DNA of 64,000 nucleotides from assembly GCF_007828035.1 (NCBI RefSeq), contig NZ_VITV01000008.1, forward strand, positions 124,001-188,000, written 5' to 3'. The translations under genes and the position numbers were made by a program. Within the stretch, counting starts at the first letter, position 1. Each line of letters begins with the position of its first letter. Below are positions 7,978 to 16,880 of the stretch, piece by piece. Under the pieces are notes generated by a model. The model had not been told where the DNA came from. It did no database searches and was given only the letters and a program-made list of their open reading frames with translations. This stretch comes from Nitrospirillum amazonense. Lineage in GTDB: Bacteria > Pseudomonadota > Alphaproteobacteria > Azospirillales > Azospirillaceae.

Positions 7978-9723
7978 ATGCGGAGGAAACGAAGGGCGAC
8001 CGGGGTCAAGCTGTTTTCCAGCTTCATAGGAATCGCGCTCTTCGCTGTGTTAGGGACAAGCAGCGCCTCGACAGCAGTATCGTCCCTCCCCTCAATCACT
8101 TATACGATATCTCCGAAAGCCGATGCCGGTCAGTTAACCGGAATATTAGTAGAGGTCATGTTGCCGATCGGCGCGACGGGTGACGTTGTTCTTAACTTAC
8201 CTGAAGAATGGGGCGGTACTGACAAGCTCTACCGATATCTTTCACCCATCAATGTAATCGGAGGGTCGATTGTAGCGCTGTCACAAACACACCTTAAGGT
8301 TTCGGCCCCGCCGGGCCGGAGCGTCACACTGCGCTATGCTGTATCCAGTGCCTATGACCACGAGCCGAATGCGAAGGATGCCATCCTCACGGCCGGACCT
8401 ATGATCCGCTCGGACTGGTTCACCGGCATGGGCGACCAATTTATCGTCGGCCTCAAGGACCGCGACACCGCGCCGGCAACGGTACGCTGGAAAGGCTGGC
8501 CGAAAAGTTGGGTGACGGTATCGAGTGAGGATGCCCGCGTCTCAACTGTCGCCGATGTAATCGGCGCCAGCTTCATCGCCGGACGGGAGGTCATGATACG
8601 GAGCCGTCCGATCAGCGGAGGCACGCTTCGCTTCATAAGTCACGGTTCTTTTGAATGGAATGTCGATGCGTATGCTGATCGCGTAGCGCGGACGATCGAT
8701 GCCGAGCGCAGATTCTGGGGTGGCATCTCGGGCAACTACACAGTGACCATGATCGGCTTGGCGCCATCGCTGGGGTTCAGTTCGTCCGGGGGCACAGGTC
8801 GAAACCACGGCTTCGTCCAATATGCCTCTCCGGATACGCAGATGCCCGTCCTTGAGCGGAATATAGCGCACGAACATATGCATAACTGGATACCGCGCCA
8901 AGTCGGAGAGATGCCAGACACGGATGGCGAGGCATCAGTCTATTGGTTCAGCGAGGGGTTCACTGATTTTTATACAGGAAGGACGCTGTTACGCTCAGGT
9001 CTGTGGTCACCGGAGCAGTTTACGGACAACCTAAACGAAGTCATCACCCGCCTCGCAACGTCGAAAGCTCGCAACTACACCAACGCCCAAGCGGCGAAAG
9101 AGGCATGGTCGGATCAGGACGTGCACCAACTCGCCTATGATCGCGGGCAACTGTTTGCGTTCCTGCTTGACCATGCATTACGGCAGGCTGGAAAGCGCGG
9201 ACTGGACAGTGTCATGCTTCTAATGCGCGACCGCTGGCAGGCTGCGCCCGCGAACGCCAAACCGCCCGTGATCGCAAATCTGCTCTCCGCTGCCGATGCC
9301 GTTGCCTTCGATATGCGGCCGATGCTCGCAAAGTACATTGATGCGGGCGAAACGATCACATTGCCGGCGGACCTCTTCGCCAATTGTGCCACGATCGCGG
9401 ATGTGAAACTGGCGGAGTTCGACCTTGGCTACGATCGCGTAGCTACGGGAAAAAGCGGTGGCGTGTTTGCCGGGGTTCAGCCGGATGGTCCTGCCTATGC
9501 CGCCGGACTGCGCGACGGTATGGTCAGATTGGCAAAGTTGAGCGGAACGATGGGCGTCTCGACAACAGCCTGGAGTTTCCGTGTTCGCGACGGTGCCAGT
9601 GAGCGGGTCATCACCTACTATCCAAGGGGCAAGAAGCTCATTGACGGTCAGGAGATGCGCCTAACGGCATCGCTCTCCCCCTCCCAACGCAAGCAGTGCG
9701 CGCTATCTATGAGCGGTGCCTGA
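7978..9723 (+). CDS. M61 family (glycyl aminopeptidase-like) metallopeptidase with PDZ domain, exported
   Basis: 581 residues from ATG 7978, which follows AGGAG by 8 bases; earlier in-frame Mets lack a ribosome site. A signal peptide (FSSFIGIALFAVLG...) is followed by an M61 N-terminal beta domain, then the zinc site HEHMHNW at about 298-304 and a downstream Glu in SEGFTDFYTGR that completes HExxH...E. A C-terminal PDZ-like domain is seen near GVFAGVQPDGPAYAAGLRDG. It probably cleaves peptides in the periplasm. The gene lies 200 bases after the insertion sequence and is clearly less GC-rich than its neighbours, with more A/T third positions, suggesting acquisition from another source. The substrate is unknown. 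Confidence 0.82.
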   Translation: MRRKRRATGVKLFSSFIGIALFAVLGTSSASTAVSSLPSITYTISPKADAGQLTGILVEVMLPIGATGDVVLNLPEEWGGTDKLYRYLSPINVIGGSIVALSQTHLKVSAPPGRSVTLRYAVSSAYDHEPNAKDAILTAGPMIRSDWFTGMGDQFIVGLKDRDTAPATVRWKGWPKSWVTVSSEDARVSTVADVIGASFIAGREVMIRSRPISGGTLRFISHGSFEWNVDAYADRVARTIDAERRFWGGISGNYTVTMIGLAPSLGFSSSGGTGRNHGFVQYASPDTQMPVLERNIAHEHMHNWIPRQVGEMPDTDGEASVYWFSEGFTDFYTGRTLLRSGLWSPEQFTDNLNEVITRLATSKARNYTNAQAAKEAWSDQDVHQLAYDRGQLFAFLLDHALRQAGKRGLDSVMLLMRDRWQAAPANAKPPVIANLLSAADAVAFDMRPMLAKYIDAGETITLPADLFANCATIADVKLAEFDLGYDRVATGKSGGVFAGVQPDGPAYAAGLRDGMVRLAKLSGTMGVSTTAWSFRVRDGASERVITYYPRGKKLIDGQEMRLTASLSPSQRKQCALSMSGA

Positions 9724-9897
9724 TTGCATGGGGCTCCCGTTTGGGAACGACGATGCGACCTACGTGACCTGGCAGGTCGATGCCCTGGTCGGGCGGCAGG
9801 AGATCACGCGCGTGCATGATGAGGGTCTTCCGTCGCTAGGCTCCCGGCACCCGCGTGGCGCCCGCCGCCGGGCGCGTGCTTGACCGCGGCGGGGCAT

Positions 9898-11259
9898 TTA
9901 CTCCCGCACGCACTCATAGGCGCCATTGGAAATGGCCGTGATGTTGTCCACGGTTACCAGCACGCTGCTGCGATAGCCGGCGGGGCAGACGGCCATGATC
10001 CGCCAGCCGCCGGGCGGCGTGGCCCTGGTGGCCAGGGTCTGGCCGCTGTCTAGCGTGTCCAGGCGCAGCGTGGTCGGGTTGGTGCTGCGGCGCTGTTCCA
10101 GGGTGATGGGCTGGGGACAGACGTTGGTCATGAGGCGGATGCCGGCGTCGTCCGGATCGGGCTCGGTGTGACGGCAGCGCTCCGCCTGCGGCAGCGTCGC
10201 CTGTCCCAGATCCCAGGGCGTGGCCGTCGTGTCCGGAGGAGGGCGCCGCTCGGGCGGCAGCGTGGTTGTCAGGGCGAAGTCCGGGTTCTCCCGCGCCGTG
10301 GACCAATCAGCGCGGATCAGGTCATAAGCCGTGGCCTTTTCTCGCCCCGGTTCCGTCGCCACGTCGGGTCGCACCCCCACCCCTTCCCAGCCCTCGCCGC
10401 CATCCGGCGCCCGCAGCAGCTTGGTGGGCAGGAACAGCGACAGGCCGCCGGGCAGATCTTCCAAATGGCCGGCGATGCCCGCACCGGCCGTCGTCTGGCC
10501 TACGATGGTGGCGCGCCCCGCCCGCTGCAGGCCGAAGGCGAACCCCTCCGCCGCCGATCCGGTATGAGCATCGACCAGGATGTAGAGCTTGGCGTCGGCC
10601 AGACGGCGGCCGGGAACGTAGCCGTAGGTCCACTCCTGTTCCTCACGGGCCGGATCGCGGTGTACCCCCCTGACCAGCAGGCGCTCCTGCCCCAGGGGGA
10701 AGAAGTAGGTCGCCAGGAACACCCCGATTTCGCCATTACCGCCGCCGTTGCCGCGCACATCGATGATGACGTAATGCGACCGGGCGGCAAGCGCCATGGC
10801 GGCGGCGGCGCTGGCGAAGCCGGCCTCATTGGCCGTCCACGGGCCTGGCGAGCGGATGGTCGTGACCGGAAGGTCGGGATCGACGGTAACGGCGGCGATG
10901 CCGTGGTAGGGGCCGGCCACCACCTCCTCCGTGCCCGGGCCGTCGCCAGGGGTAGCGTCGCACCGTACGCTCAGATGCAGGTCGGCATGCTCGGCCCGCA
11001 AATCCTCGGTCAGCCTCTTGGCCAAAGGGCACGGCGCCTGCCCATCATAGCGCCCGGCCTTCAGCCCGCGCGCCAGCACCTTTCCGTATCGCGCGGAAAT
11101 GTCGGGCAGAGGATAATGGTCGCGCAGCAGGCGGCTGATGGTCGCCACCGCATCCGCCACCTGCCCATGATCAAGCGGCGCCGGCCCGGCATCGGCGGCC
11201 CCAACCGCCGTACTGATCAGCAGGCAGGCACCGGCAAGAAGCGTCAGGGCGCGTGACAT
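9898..11259 (-). CDS. S41 family peptidase, exported
   Basis: 453 residues with a signal peptide (MSRALTLLAGACLLISTAVG). The S41 (C-terminal processing peptidase/IRBP-like) core is recognisable. It has an N-terminal helical segment (LLRDHYPLPDISARYGKVLA), a core containing YVIIDVRGNGGGNGE, and the nucleophile region LVDAHTGSAAEGFAFGLQ with the catalytic Ser. The substrate strand follows at VGQTTAGAG. No PDZ insertion is obvious, so it resembles the non-PDZ IRBP-type subgroup. The last roughly 110 residues are an extra Cys-containing domain (CPQPITLEQRR, CPAGYRSSVLVTVDN) not needed for catalysis. It is probably a periplasmic or secreted hydrolase; the target is unknown. Confidence 0.82.
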   Translation of the reverse strand: MSRALTLLAGACLLISTAVGAADAGPAPLDHGQVADAVATISRLLRDHYPLPDISARYGKVLARGLKAGRYDGQAPCPLAKRLTEDLRAEHADLHLSVRCDATPGDGPGTEEVVAGPYHGIAAVTVDPDLPVTTIRSPGPWTANEAGFASAAAAMALAARSHYVIIDVRGNGGGNGEIGVFLATYFFPLGQERLLVRGVHRDPAREEQEWTYGYVPGRRLADAKLYILVDAHTGSAAEGFAFGLQRAGRATIVGQTTAGAGIAGHLEDLPGGLSLFLPTKLLRAPDGGEGWEGVGVRPDVATEPGREKATAYDLIRADWSTARENPDFALTTTLPPERRPPPDTTATPWDLGQATLPQAERCRHTEPDPDDAGIRLMTNVCPQPITLEQRRSTNPTTLRLDTLDSGQTLATRATPPGGWRIMAVCPAGYRSSVLVTVDNITAISNGAYECVRE

Positions 11260-11358
11260 GGGACGACGGGCGATCCAGGGTGAGGAAACGCCCCCATCCT
11301 ATTGATGGTGCAAGATTCGTCACCCCTTATGCGACCAGTGGCGAATTTGTCGCACATC

Positions 11359-11844
11359 TCAGTTCAGGAGATAGATCCCGGCGTTCAGCGCGGAGGCGAA
11401 GGCGACCCAGGCGGCATAGGGCAGGAACAGCAGGGCGGCGATCCGGTCGCTGCGCCAGGCTGTGGCGATGAAGGCCAGGATGGTGACCAGCAGCAACAGG
11501 ATGACGGCCAGCGCCAGCCCCGTCAGGTGGGCGGCGAAGAAGATGGGCGACCAGCAGAAGTTCAGCAGCATCTGGATCCACCAAAGCCGCATGGGCCGGC
11601 TGTCCCTGTCCCGCTGCCATGCCACCCATCCGGCGATGGCGATCAGCACATAGAGGGTGGTCCAGGCGGGCGCGAACACCCAATTGGGCGGCGTGAAACC
11701 AGGCTTCGCCAAGCGCAGGTACCACAGGCCGGGCACCGTCAGGTAGCCGATGGCAAGGCCTATGCCCAGCACCAGGACGACGAAGAGGATGAGGGCCCGG
11801 GAAACCGACGATGGCGCCGGCGGTTCATCCTCATAGGGCGTCAT
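11359..11844 (-). CDS. tspO: TspO/MBR family protein (tryptophan-rich sensory protein)
   Basis: 161 residues with five predicted membrane helices and family signatures: PGLWYLRLAKPGFTPPNWVF, APAWTTLYVLIAIAGWVAW, RLWWIQMLLNFCWSPIFF and FLPYAAWVAFASALNAGIYL. Bacterial TspO binds porphyrins and in Rhodobacter modulates photosynthesis-gene expression; in non-phototrophs it is linked to tetrapyrrole handling and stress. The start at 11844 follows AGGGA by about 9 bases; a longer frame to 11874 lacks a ribosome site and adds an atypical leader. It stands alone. Confidence 0.93.
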   Translation of the reverse strand: MTPYEDEPPAPSSVSRALILFVVLVLGIGLAIGYLTVPGLWYLRLAKPGFTPPNWVFAPAWTTLYVLIAIAGWVAWQRDRDSRPMRLWWIQMLLNFCWSPIFFAAHLTGLALAVILLLLVTILAFIATAWRSDRIAALLFLPYAAWVAFASALNAGIYLLN

Positions 11845-11970
11845 GGGCGCTTTCCCTAAATGATGTCTACCCAACGGTGTCTACCAAGGCATTGGTACAC
11901 AATAACTTCGCGACTGTCGCGCCCGTTCCATGCGCCCCGTTCGATGCCTGGTTTGTCAGGGGCCTAGTGG

Positions 11971-13029
11971 TCAGGCCCCCTGCAGCCGTTTCAGCAGATC
12001 CGGCGACCAGGTAGCCAGCCGGGCGCCGTGCGCGTTGGCCTCCTGCGCCACCTGGTTATAAAGCTCCAGCAGCTTGCGCGGGTCGAGCAGGCAATCGTTG
12101 AAGGCCGCACGGCCGAAACGCTTCTCCACCAGCACGGCCATTTCATAACCCACGGTGTACCAGGCGCCTTGGGCATCGCCCCAGAAGGGTGCCGCGCGCT
12201 TCATGATGTCCGCGTCCTGGGTCAGCTTGTCGTCCAGGATGTCCAGCAACAACTGCTGGACGGCCTCAAGGTCGGTGGCGAAGCGCTGCATGTCGCCGTC
12301 CCACCTAGCGCGGACGGGGGCATCGTCCTCCCAGTGGGGGTGCCGGTCGGCGCCGGCGGCGGCCAGCATGGCCTCCCCCTCGCCGAAGGCGCTGAGCCAG
12401 TTGACGGCGCGCTTCACATTGGCGGGCAGCCCCGCCTGCAGTTCCTCCTGCCGCGCCGCCAGGCTTTCCAGGCCGATGTGGTGGCATTCATGGGCCACCG
12501 TGTTCTCGAACTGGTCCCGCGATTGCCGGTTGACGGCCAGGAAGATGGCCGGGCCGCCGCCATCATCCGCTGCCGCAGCAGCGGGTTTTTTCCACACGAA
12601 GCTGTTGCGCTGCGGCTTGATTTCCGGAAACACCTGGGCGTGGATGCTGGCGCCGGTCGGCAGCCACGCCAGAACCCCGGCGCCCAGCCGGGCCATGTCC
12701 GCCTGTTTCATGGCGGCCAGGGTCGATGCCCAACCCAACCGCTGCTCCGCCGCTTCCGGCGACAACAGGAAGCGCTGGAAATCCTCATCGGAAAGGGGTC
12801 GTCCCATCGCGGCCTCCCGCGCCTTCAGCCACTGATAGGGCCGGGTCGCGAACAAGCGGTTCCAATCCGCCGTGGTGACCGGCTCATGCGCCGCGCTCTT
12901 GTCCAGGATGCGCAGGGCCTCGTCCGCCTCCGACGTGTCGAGTGCCAGCGCCACCGGCGCCTGGGCCATGGCCGTGCCAGCCAGGAAAAGCCACGCCCCG
13001 ACGATGGCGGAATACATCGATCCGTTCAT
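11971..13029 (-). CDS. DUF5700-like putative zinc metalloprotease, exported
   Basis: 352 residues with a signal peptide (MYSAIVGAWLFLAGTAMA). The key feature is HECHHIGLESL near residue 180, an HExxH zinc-binding motif, with several conserved Glu/Asp downstream (FGEGEAMLAAAG). Overall it resembles putative Zn-dependent peptidases of the DUF5700 group. Start 13029 follows a GGAGGGAGG ribosome site; a much longer antisense extension up to 14442 lies opposite eutB and is rejected. It is divergent from eutB across about 170 bases. Peptidase activity is inferred only from the motif. Confidence 0.7.
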   Translation of the reverse strand: MNGSMYSAIVGAWLFLAGTAMAQAPVALALDTSEADEALRILDKSAAHEPVTTADWNRLFATRPYQWLKAREAAMGRPLSDEDFQRFLLSPEAAEQRLGWASTLAAMKQADMARLGAGVLAWLPTGASIHAQVFPEIKPQRNSFVWKKPAAAAADDGGGPAIFLAVNRQSRDQFENTVAHECHHIGLESLAARQEELQAGLPANVKRAVNWLSAFGEGEAMLAAAGADRHPHWEDDAPVRARWDGDMQRFATDLEAVQQLLLDILDDKLTQDADIMKRAAPFWGDAQGAWYTVGYEMAVLVEKRFGRAAFNDCLLDPRKLLELYNQVAQEANAHGARLATWSPDLLKRLQGA

Positions 13030-13197
13030 GCCCTGCCTCCCTCCAGTCCAGGGCCAAAAATACCAGGATGCGGTTCGGCGCCCCAGACCGCTTGCCGGTG
13101 CCCGGTTGGGGCCACTCGTCACGCGGCCACCTTCTCCACGTCGGCATTCGATGTCATGATCGGGCCCGCCGTGAACCCGTGTGAGGGAGATGTGGGC

Positions 13198-14586
13198 TTG
13201 GTTGGACGCGCGCCGTACCGCATCGCCTTGGGCGCCCGAACCTGGACATTCGCCGACCTCAAGGATCTGATGGCCAAGGCGACGCCCCCCCGATCGGGCG
13301 ACCGGCTGGCCGGTATCGCCGCCCAGTCGGCCGAGGAAAACGTGGCGGCCAAGATGTGTCTGGCCGACCTGCCGCTGAAAACTTTCCTGACCGAGGCCCT
13401 GGTGCCCTATGAGGAGGATGAAGTCACCCGCCTGATCCTGGACCGGCACGACGCGGCGGCCTTTGCCCCGGTGTCGCACCTGACGGTCGGCGGCTTCCGC
13501 GACTACCTGCTGTCGGACCAGGCGACGACGGACGCGCTGGCTGCGCTCGCCCCCGGCCTGACGCCGGAGATGGCGGCGGCCGTGTCCAAGATCATGCGCA
13601 ACCAGGACCTGATCCTGGCGGCGCGCAAATGCACGGTCGTCACCCGCTTCCGCAACACCATCGGCCTGCCGGGCACGCTGGCCGTGCGGCTGCAGCCCAA
13701 CCACCCGGCGGACGACCCCGCCGGCGTGGCGGCCAGCATCCTGGACGGCCTGCTCTATGGCTGCGGCGACGCCGTCATCGGCCTGAACCCGGTGTCGGAC
13801 AGCCTGTCGGTGCTGGCCGACCTGGCGCGCCTGATCGACGGCGTCATTCAGCGCTTCGCCATTCCGACCCAGGCCTGCATCCTGACCCATGTCACCACCA
13901 GCATCGAGCTGATGAACCGGGGCGTGCCGCTGGATCTGGTGTTCCAGTCGGTGGCGGGCACTCAGGCGGCCAACCAGGGCTTCGGCGTCAGCCTGGCCCT
14001 GCTGCGTGAGGGCATGGAAGCGGCCCAGGCGCTGAAGCGCGGCACGGTGGGTGATCATGTCATGTATTTCGAGACCGGCCAGGGCAGCGCCCTGTCCGCC
14101 GGCGCCCACCACGGCGTGGATCAGCAGACGCTGGAGGCGCGGGCCTACGCCGTGGCGCGGGAGTTCCGGCCCCTGCTGGTCAACACGGTCGTGGGCTTCA
14201 TCGGGCCGGAATATCTCTATGACGGCAAACAGATCATCCGCGCCGGGCTGGAGGACCATTTCTGCGGCAAGCTGCTGGGCCTGCCGCTGGGCTGCGACGT
14301 CTGCTACACCAACCATGCCGAGGCCGACCAGGACGACATGGACACGCTGCTGACCCTGCTGGCCACGGCCGGCGTGTCCTACGTCATGGGCGTGCCGGGG
14401 GCGGACGACGTCATGCTGAACTACCAATCGACCTCCTTCCACGATGCCCTCTATGTCCGGCGCCTGCTGGGCCTGAAGCGCGCGCCGGAGTTCGAGGCCT
14501 GGCTGGCCGCCCTGGGCATCACCGGTGCCGACGGCCGGCCCCTGCCCCAGCCGCCCAGCCAGCCTTTGCTGCGGGGATGGCGCTGA
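13198..14586 (+). CDS. eutB: Ethanolamine ammonia-lyase large subunit
   Basis: 462 residues from a TTG start that follows AGGGAG by 8 bases. ATG 13156 is an alternative but has no ribosome site and would add residues not seen in homologues. EutB binds ethanolamine and, with EutC and adenosylcobalamin, converts it to acetaldehyde and ammonia. Recognisable segments are RSGDRLAGIAAQSAEENVAA, LADLPLKTFL, the barrel core AARKCTVVTRFRNTIGLPGT, GCGDAVIGLNP, and the C-terminal GLPLGCDVCYTNHAEADQDD. It is followed by eutC with a TGATG overlap. No reactivase EutA, microcompartment genes or B12 riboswitch are seen nearby, as in other short cytosolic systems. Confidence 0.95.
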   Translation: MVGRAPYRIALGARTWTFADLKDLMAKATPPRSGDRLAGIAAQSAEENVAAKMCLADLPLKTFLTEALVPYEEDEVTRLILDRHDAAAFAPVSHLTVGGFRDYLLSDQATTDALAALAPGLTPEMAAAVSKIMRNQDLILAARKCTVVTRFRNTIGLPGTLAVRLQPNHPADDPAGVAASILDGLLYGCGDAVIGLNPVSDSLSVLADLARLIDGVIQRFAIPTQACILTHVTTSIELMNRGVPLDLVFQSVAGTQAANQGFGVSLALLREGMEAAQALKRGTVGDHVMYFETGQGSALSAGAHHGVDQQTLEARAYAVAREFRPLLVNTVVGFIGPEYLYDGKQIIRAGLEDHFCGKLLGLPLGCDVCYTNHAEADQDDMDTLLTLLATAGVSYVMGVPGADDVMLNYQSTSFHDALYVRRLLGLKRAPEFEAWLAALGITGADGRPLPQPPSQPLLRGWR

Positions 14587-15371
14587 TGGACAAGCCGACG
14601 GTCACGCCCGACGCTTGGGCGCACCTGGCCGCTGCCACGCCGGCGCGCATCGCCCTGGGCCGCGCCGGCGACAGCCTGCCGGCGGCGGAGGTGCTGCGCT
14701 TCGCCCTGGCCCACGCCCAGGCTCGCGACGCCGTGCACACCCCGTTCGATGCCATCGGCCTGGTGGAGCAACTGGCGGCCCTGGATCTGGCGCCGGTGGC
14801 GGTGCACAGCGCCGCGCCAGACCGCGCCACCTACCTCAACCGCCCGGATCTGGGTCGCCTGCTGGATCCGGCGGGCCGGCAGGCGCTGGCGGCCTTGCCC
14901 ACGACCAGTCCGGACCTGGCCATCATCATCGCCGACGGCCTGTCGGCAACGGCGGTGCACCGCCAGGCCCTGCCCCTGCTGACCGCCTTCCTGCCCTGGG
15001 TCCGGCAGGAGGGCCGGCGCCTGGCCCCGGTGGTGGTGGCGTCCCAGGCGCGGGTGGCCCTGGGCGACGCGGTGGGCCAGGCGCTGGGCGCCCGCGCCGT
15101 GGCCGTGCTGATTGGGGAGAGGCCTGGCCTGTCCGCCCCCGACAGCCTGGGCGTCTACCTTACCCTCAACCCCGCGCCCGGCCGCCTGGATGCCGAACGC
15201 AACTGCCTGTCCAACATCCGCGACGGCGGCCTGTCCCACGACCTGGCGGCCTTCAAGCTGGCCTGGCTGCTGCGCCAGGCGCTGCGCCGCCAGGTGACGG
15301 GTGTGGCCCTGAAGGATGAAAGCGACCGCTTGCTGGTCGATGGCAGCAGCCCCATGTTGCTGGCGGACTGA
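14586..15371 (+). CDS. eutC: Ethanolamine ammonia-lyase small subunit
   Basis: 261 residues from the ATG that overlaps the eutB stop (TGATG), 9 bases after GGGG. An ATG at 14577 would add three residues but sits directly on the ribosome site. EutC forms the cobalamin-binding face with EutB. Family segments: TPARIALGRAGDSLPAAEVLRFALAHAQARDAV, PDLAIIIADGLSATAV, VLIGERPGLSAPDSLGVYLT and ERNCLSNIRDGGL. The typical length is 250-300 residues. It is translationally coupled to eutB and followed 8 bases later by an esterase gene, so the three may share a transcript. Confidence 0.95.
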   Translation: MDKPTVTPDAWAHLAAATPARIALGRAGDSLPAAEVLRFALAHAQARDAVHTPFDAIGLVEQLAALDLAPVAVHSAAPDRATYLNRPDLGRLLDPAGRQALAALPTTSPDLAIIIADGLSATAVHRQALPLLTAFLPWVRQEGRRLAPVVVASQARVALGDAVGQALGARAVAVLIGERPGLSAPDSLGVYLTLNPAPGRLDAERNCLSNIRDGGLSHDLAAFKLAWLLRQALRRQVTGVALKDESDRLLVDGSSPMLLAD

Positions 15372-15379
15372 GGGAGAGG

Positions 15380-16261
15380 ATGGCCGTGCTGCGGACAGGT
15401 TTGGTGGCGTTGTCGATGATGGCGCTGGCTTCAGGGGCCCAGGCGGAAGCCGGCCGCATCGAGGAACGGACCCTGCCCTACGCGCCGCTGCCGGCCGACC
15501 TCAAGGCGGTGGATGAGGTCATCAAGGCGCCGCTCAGCGACGACTTCGTGGCCAAGACCTACACCGCCCCGGACGGCCGCACGGTGCCCTATCGCCTGCT
15601 GGCCCCGGCCACGGTGGCGGCCCAGCCCATGGCCGCCAAACTGCCCCTGGTGGTGGTCCTGCACGGCTCCGGCAGCATCGGACAGGACAATGCCGGGCAG
15701 ATGACCGGTTTCGCCAAAGCCTGGGCCCTGCCCGACCTGCGCCGCCGCTTCCCCGCTTATGTGGTGGTACCGCAGGTGGACGCGCGCAGCGCCGACTACG
15801 CGCCAGGCGGCGACGGCCTGTTAGCATCCCACCCCGGCGCCTCCCTGCCTGCGGTGCTGGCCTTGGTGGACGATCTGGCGGGCCGCCTGCCGGTCGACCC
15901 GGCGCGGATCTATGTCGTGGGTTTCTCCATGGGGGCGTCCGCGGCGCTGGACGCGCTGGTGGCGAAGCCCGGGCGCTTCGCCGCGGCGGTCGCCTTCTCG
16001 TCCGTGCCGCCGGACCGGGCGCAGGCCGCCGGGGTAGCGGCCGTGCCCACCCTGCAGGTGCATGGTGACCAGGACACCGAGAACCCCTACGCCCCCGACC
16101 ACGCCTGGGCGGAGGCGGTGGCGGCGGCCGGCGGTGTACCCGTCTTCCTGCGTTATCAGGGGATGGAGCACCGGGTGCCGCCAGACATGATCCTGGCGCC
16201 CGGCTGGCGGGAATGGCTGTTCGCCCAGCGGCTCACGCCGGCCGTGCCGCCCCGGCCTTGA
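15380..16261 (+). CDS. Exported alpha/beta-hydrolase (esterase, phospholipase/PHB-depolymerase-like)
   Basis: 293 residues with a signal peptide (MAVLRTGLVALSMMALASGAQA). It has an alpha/beta-hydrolase core with oxyanion-hole strand VVLHGSGSIG, nucleophile elbow VGFSMGASAALDAL, acid region LQVHGDQDTENPY and catalytic His near YQGMEHRVP. The sequence looks like periplasmic polyhydroxyalkanoate/feruloyl-type esterases that use a two-domain-less core; the natural ester is unknown. It lies 8 bases after eutC and may be co-transcribed, though no metabolic link to ethanolamine is evident. Its 3' end overlaps the convergent TetR gene by 29 bases. Confidence 0.8.
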   Translation: MAVLRTGLVALSMMALASGAQAEAGRIEERTLPYAPLPADLKAVDEVIKAPLSDDFVAKTYTAPDGRTVPYRLLAPATVAAQPMAAKLPLVVVLHGSGSIGQDNAGQMTGFAKAWALPDLRRRFPAYVVVPQVDARSADYAPGGDGLLASHPGASLPAVLALVDDLAGRLPVDPARIYVVGFSMGASAALDALVAKPGRFAAAVAFSSVPPDRAQAAGVAAVPTLQVHGDQDTENPYAPDHAWAEAVAAAGGVPVFLRYQGMEHRVPPDMILAPGWREWLFAQRLTPAVPPRP

Positions 16262-16880
16262 CGGGCCGGCCGTAGCGGGCCAGCAGGGTCAGCACCGCCT
16301 CGTCGATCACCCGGCCCACTTCGGCATCGTCCACCACCTGGTCCGCGGCCAGGAAGGTGGGCCAGAAGATCAGGTCGTTGATCATGCCCAGGAACTGGCG
16401 CGCCGCCAGCGGCACGTCATGGATGTCCATAGTGCCGACGGCGATCTCAGACCGTAGATAGGCATGCAGGCGGTCGAGGTAGGGTGCCTTGCCCCGCAGG
16501 AACAGGGCCTGGCCAAGCTCCGGGAAACGCGGCGCCTCCGCGATGATGACGCGGAACAAGGGGCCGGTATCGGGCTGGCGCAGCTTTCCGGCATAATCGT
16601 GGCCGATGGCGGTCAGCCCGGCGGTGGGGTTGCCGGCCGGCGGCAACGGGCGCTGCAGTTCCGGATCAACCTCCCACAGCTCCTCCATGATGCCTTCGAA
16701 CAGGGCGGCCTTGGTGGGAAAGTGCTTGAACAGGGTACCGGTGGAGATGCCGGCCTCCCTCGCCACATGGGCCAGGGTGGTGCGGTCGTAGCCGTGGGAC
16801 AGAAAGGCCCGGCCGGCGGCGGCCAGGGCCGCCGCGCGCTTTTCGGACTTCACACGTTCCCGGTACTTTTCCACAGCCAT
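16233..16880 (-). CDS. TetR family transcriptional regulator
   Basis: 215 residues. The N-terminal HTH (KRAAALAAAGRAFLSHGYDRTTLAHVAREAGISTGTLF... about 15-60) is typical TetR, and the C-terminal half resembles the AcrR/TetR_C ligand domain (LRQPDTGPLFRVIIAEAPRFPELGQ). Start 16880 was chosen over the GTG at 16889 because GGGGA precedes it by 9 bases. It probably represses an efflux or stress gene in response to a small ligand; the neighbours give no clear target. Its 3' end overlaps the convergent esterase gene. Confidence 0.87.
   Translation of the reverse strand: MAVEKYRERVKSEKRAAALAAAGRAFLSHGYDRTTLAHVAREAGISTGTLFKHFPTKAALFEGIMEELWEVDPELQRPLPPAGNPTAGLTAIGHDYAGKLRQPDTGPLFRVIIAEAPRFPELGQALFLRGKAPYLDRLHAYLRSEIAVGTMDIHDVPLAARQFLGMINDLIFWPTFLAADQVVDDAEVGRVIDEAVLTLLARYGRPVKAGAARPA

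Noticed and set aside
9724-9897. Short frame (ATG 9728, about 45 codons) after the M61 gene as a possible gene remnant
   Set aside because: Too short and without any recognised motif; left as intergenic.
12980-13200. Cobalamin riboswitch upstream of eutB
   Set aside because: No B12-box-like sequence or suitable leader length was recognised; the gap is about 170 bases and holds the promoter of a divergent gene.
13030-14442. N-terminal extension of the DUF5700-like gene opposite eutB
   Set aside because: The signal peptide and strong ribosome site fix the start at 13029.
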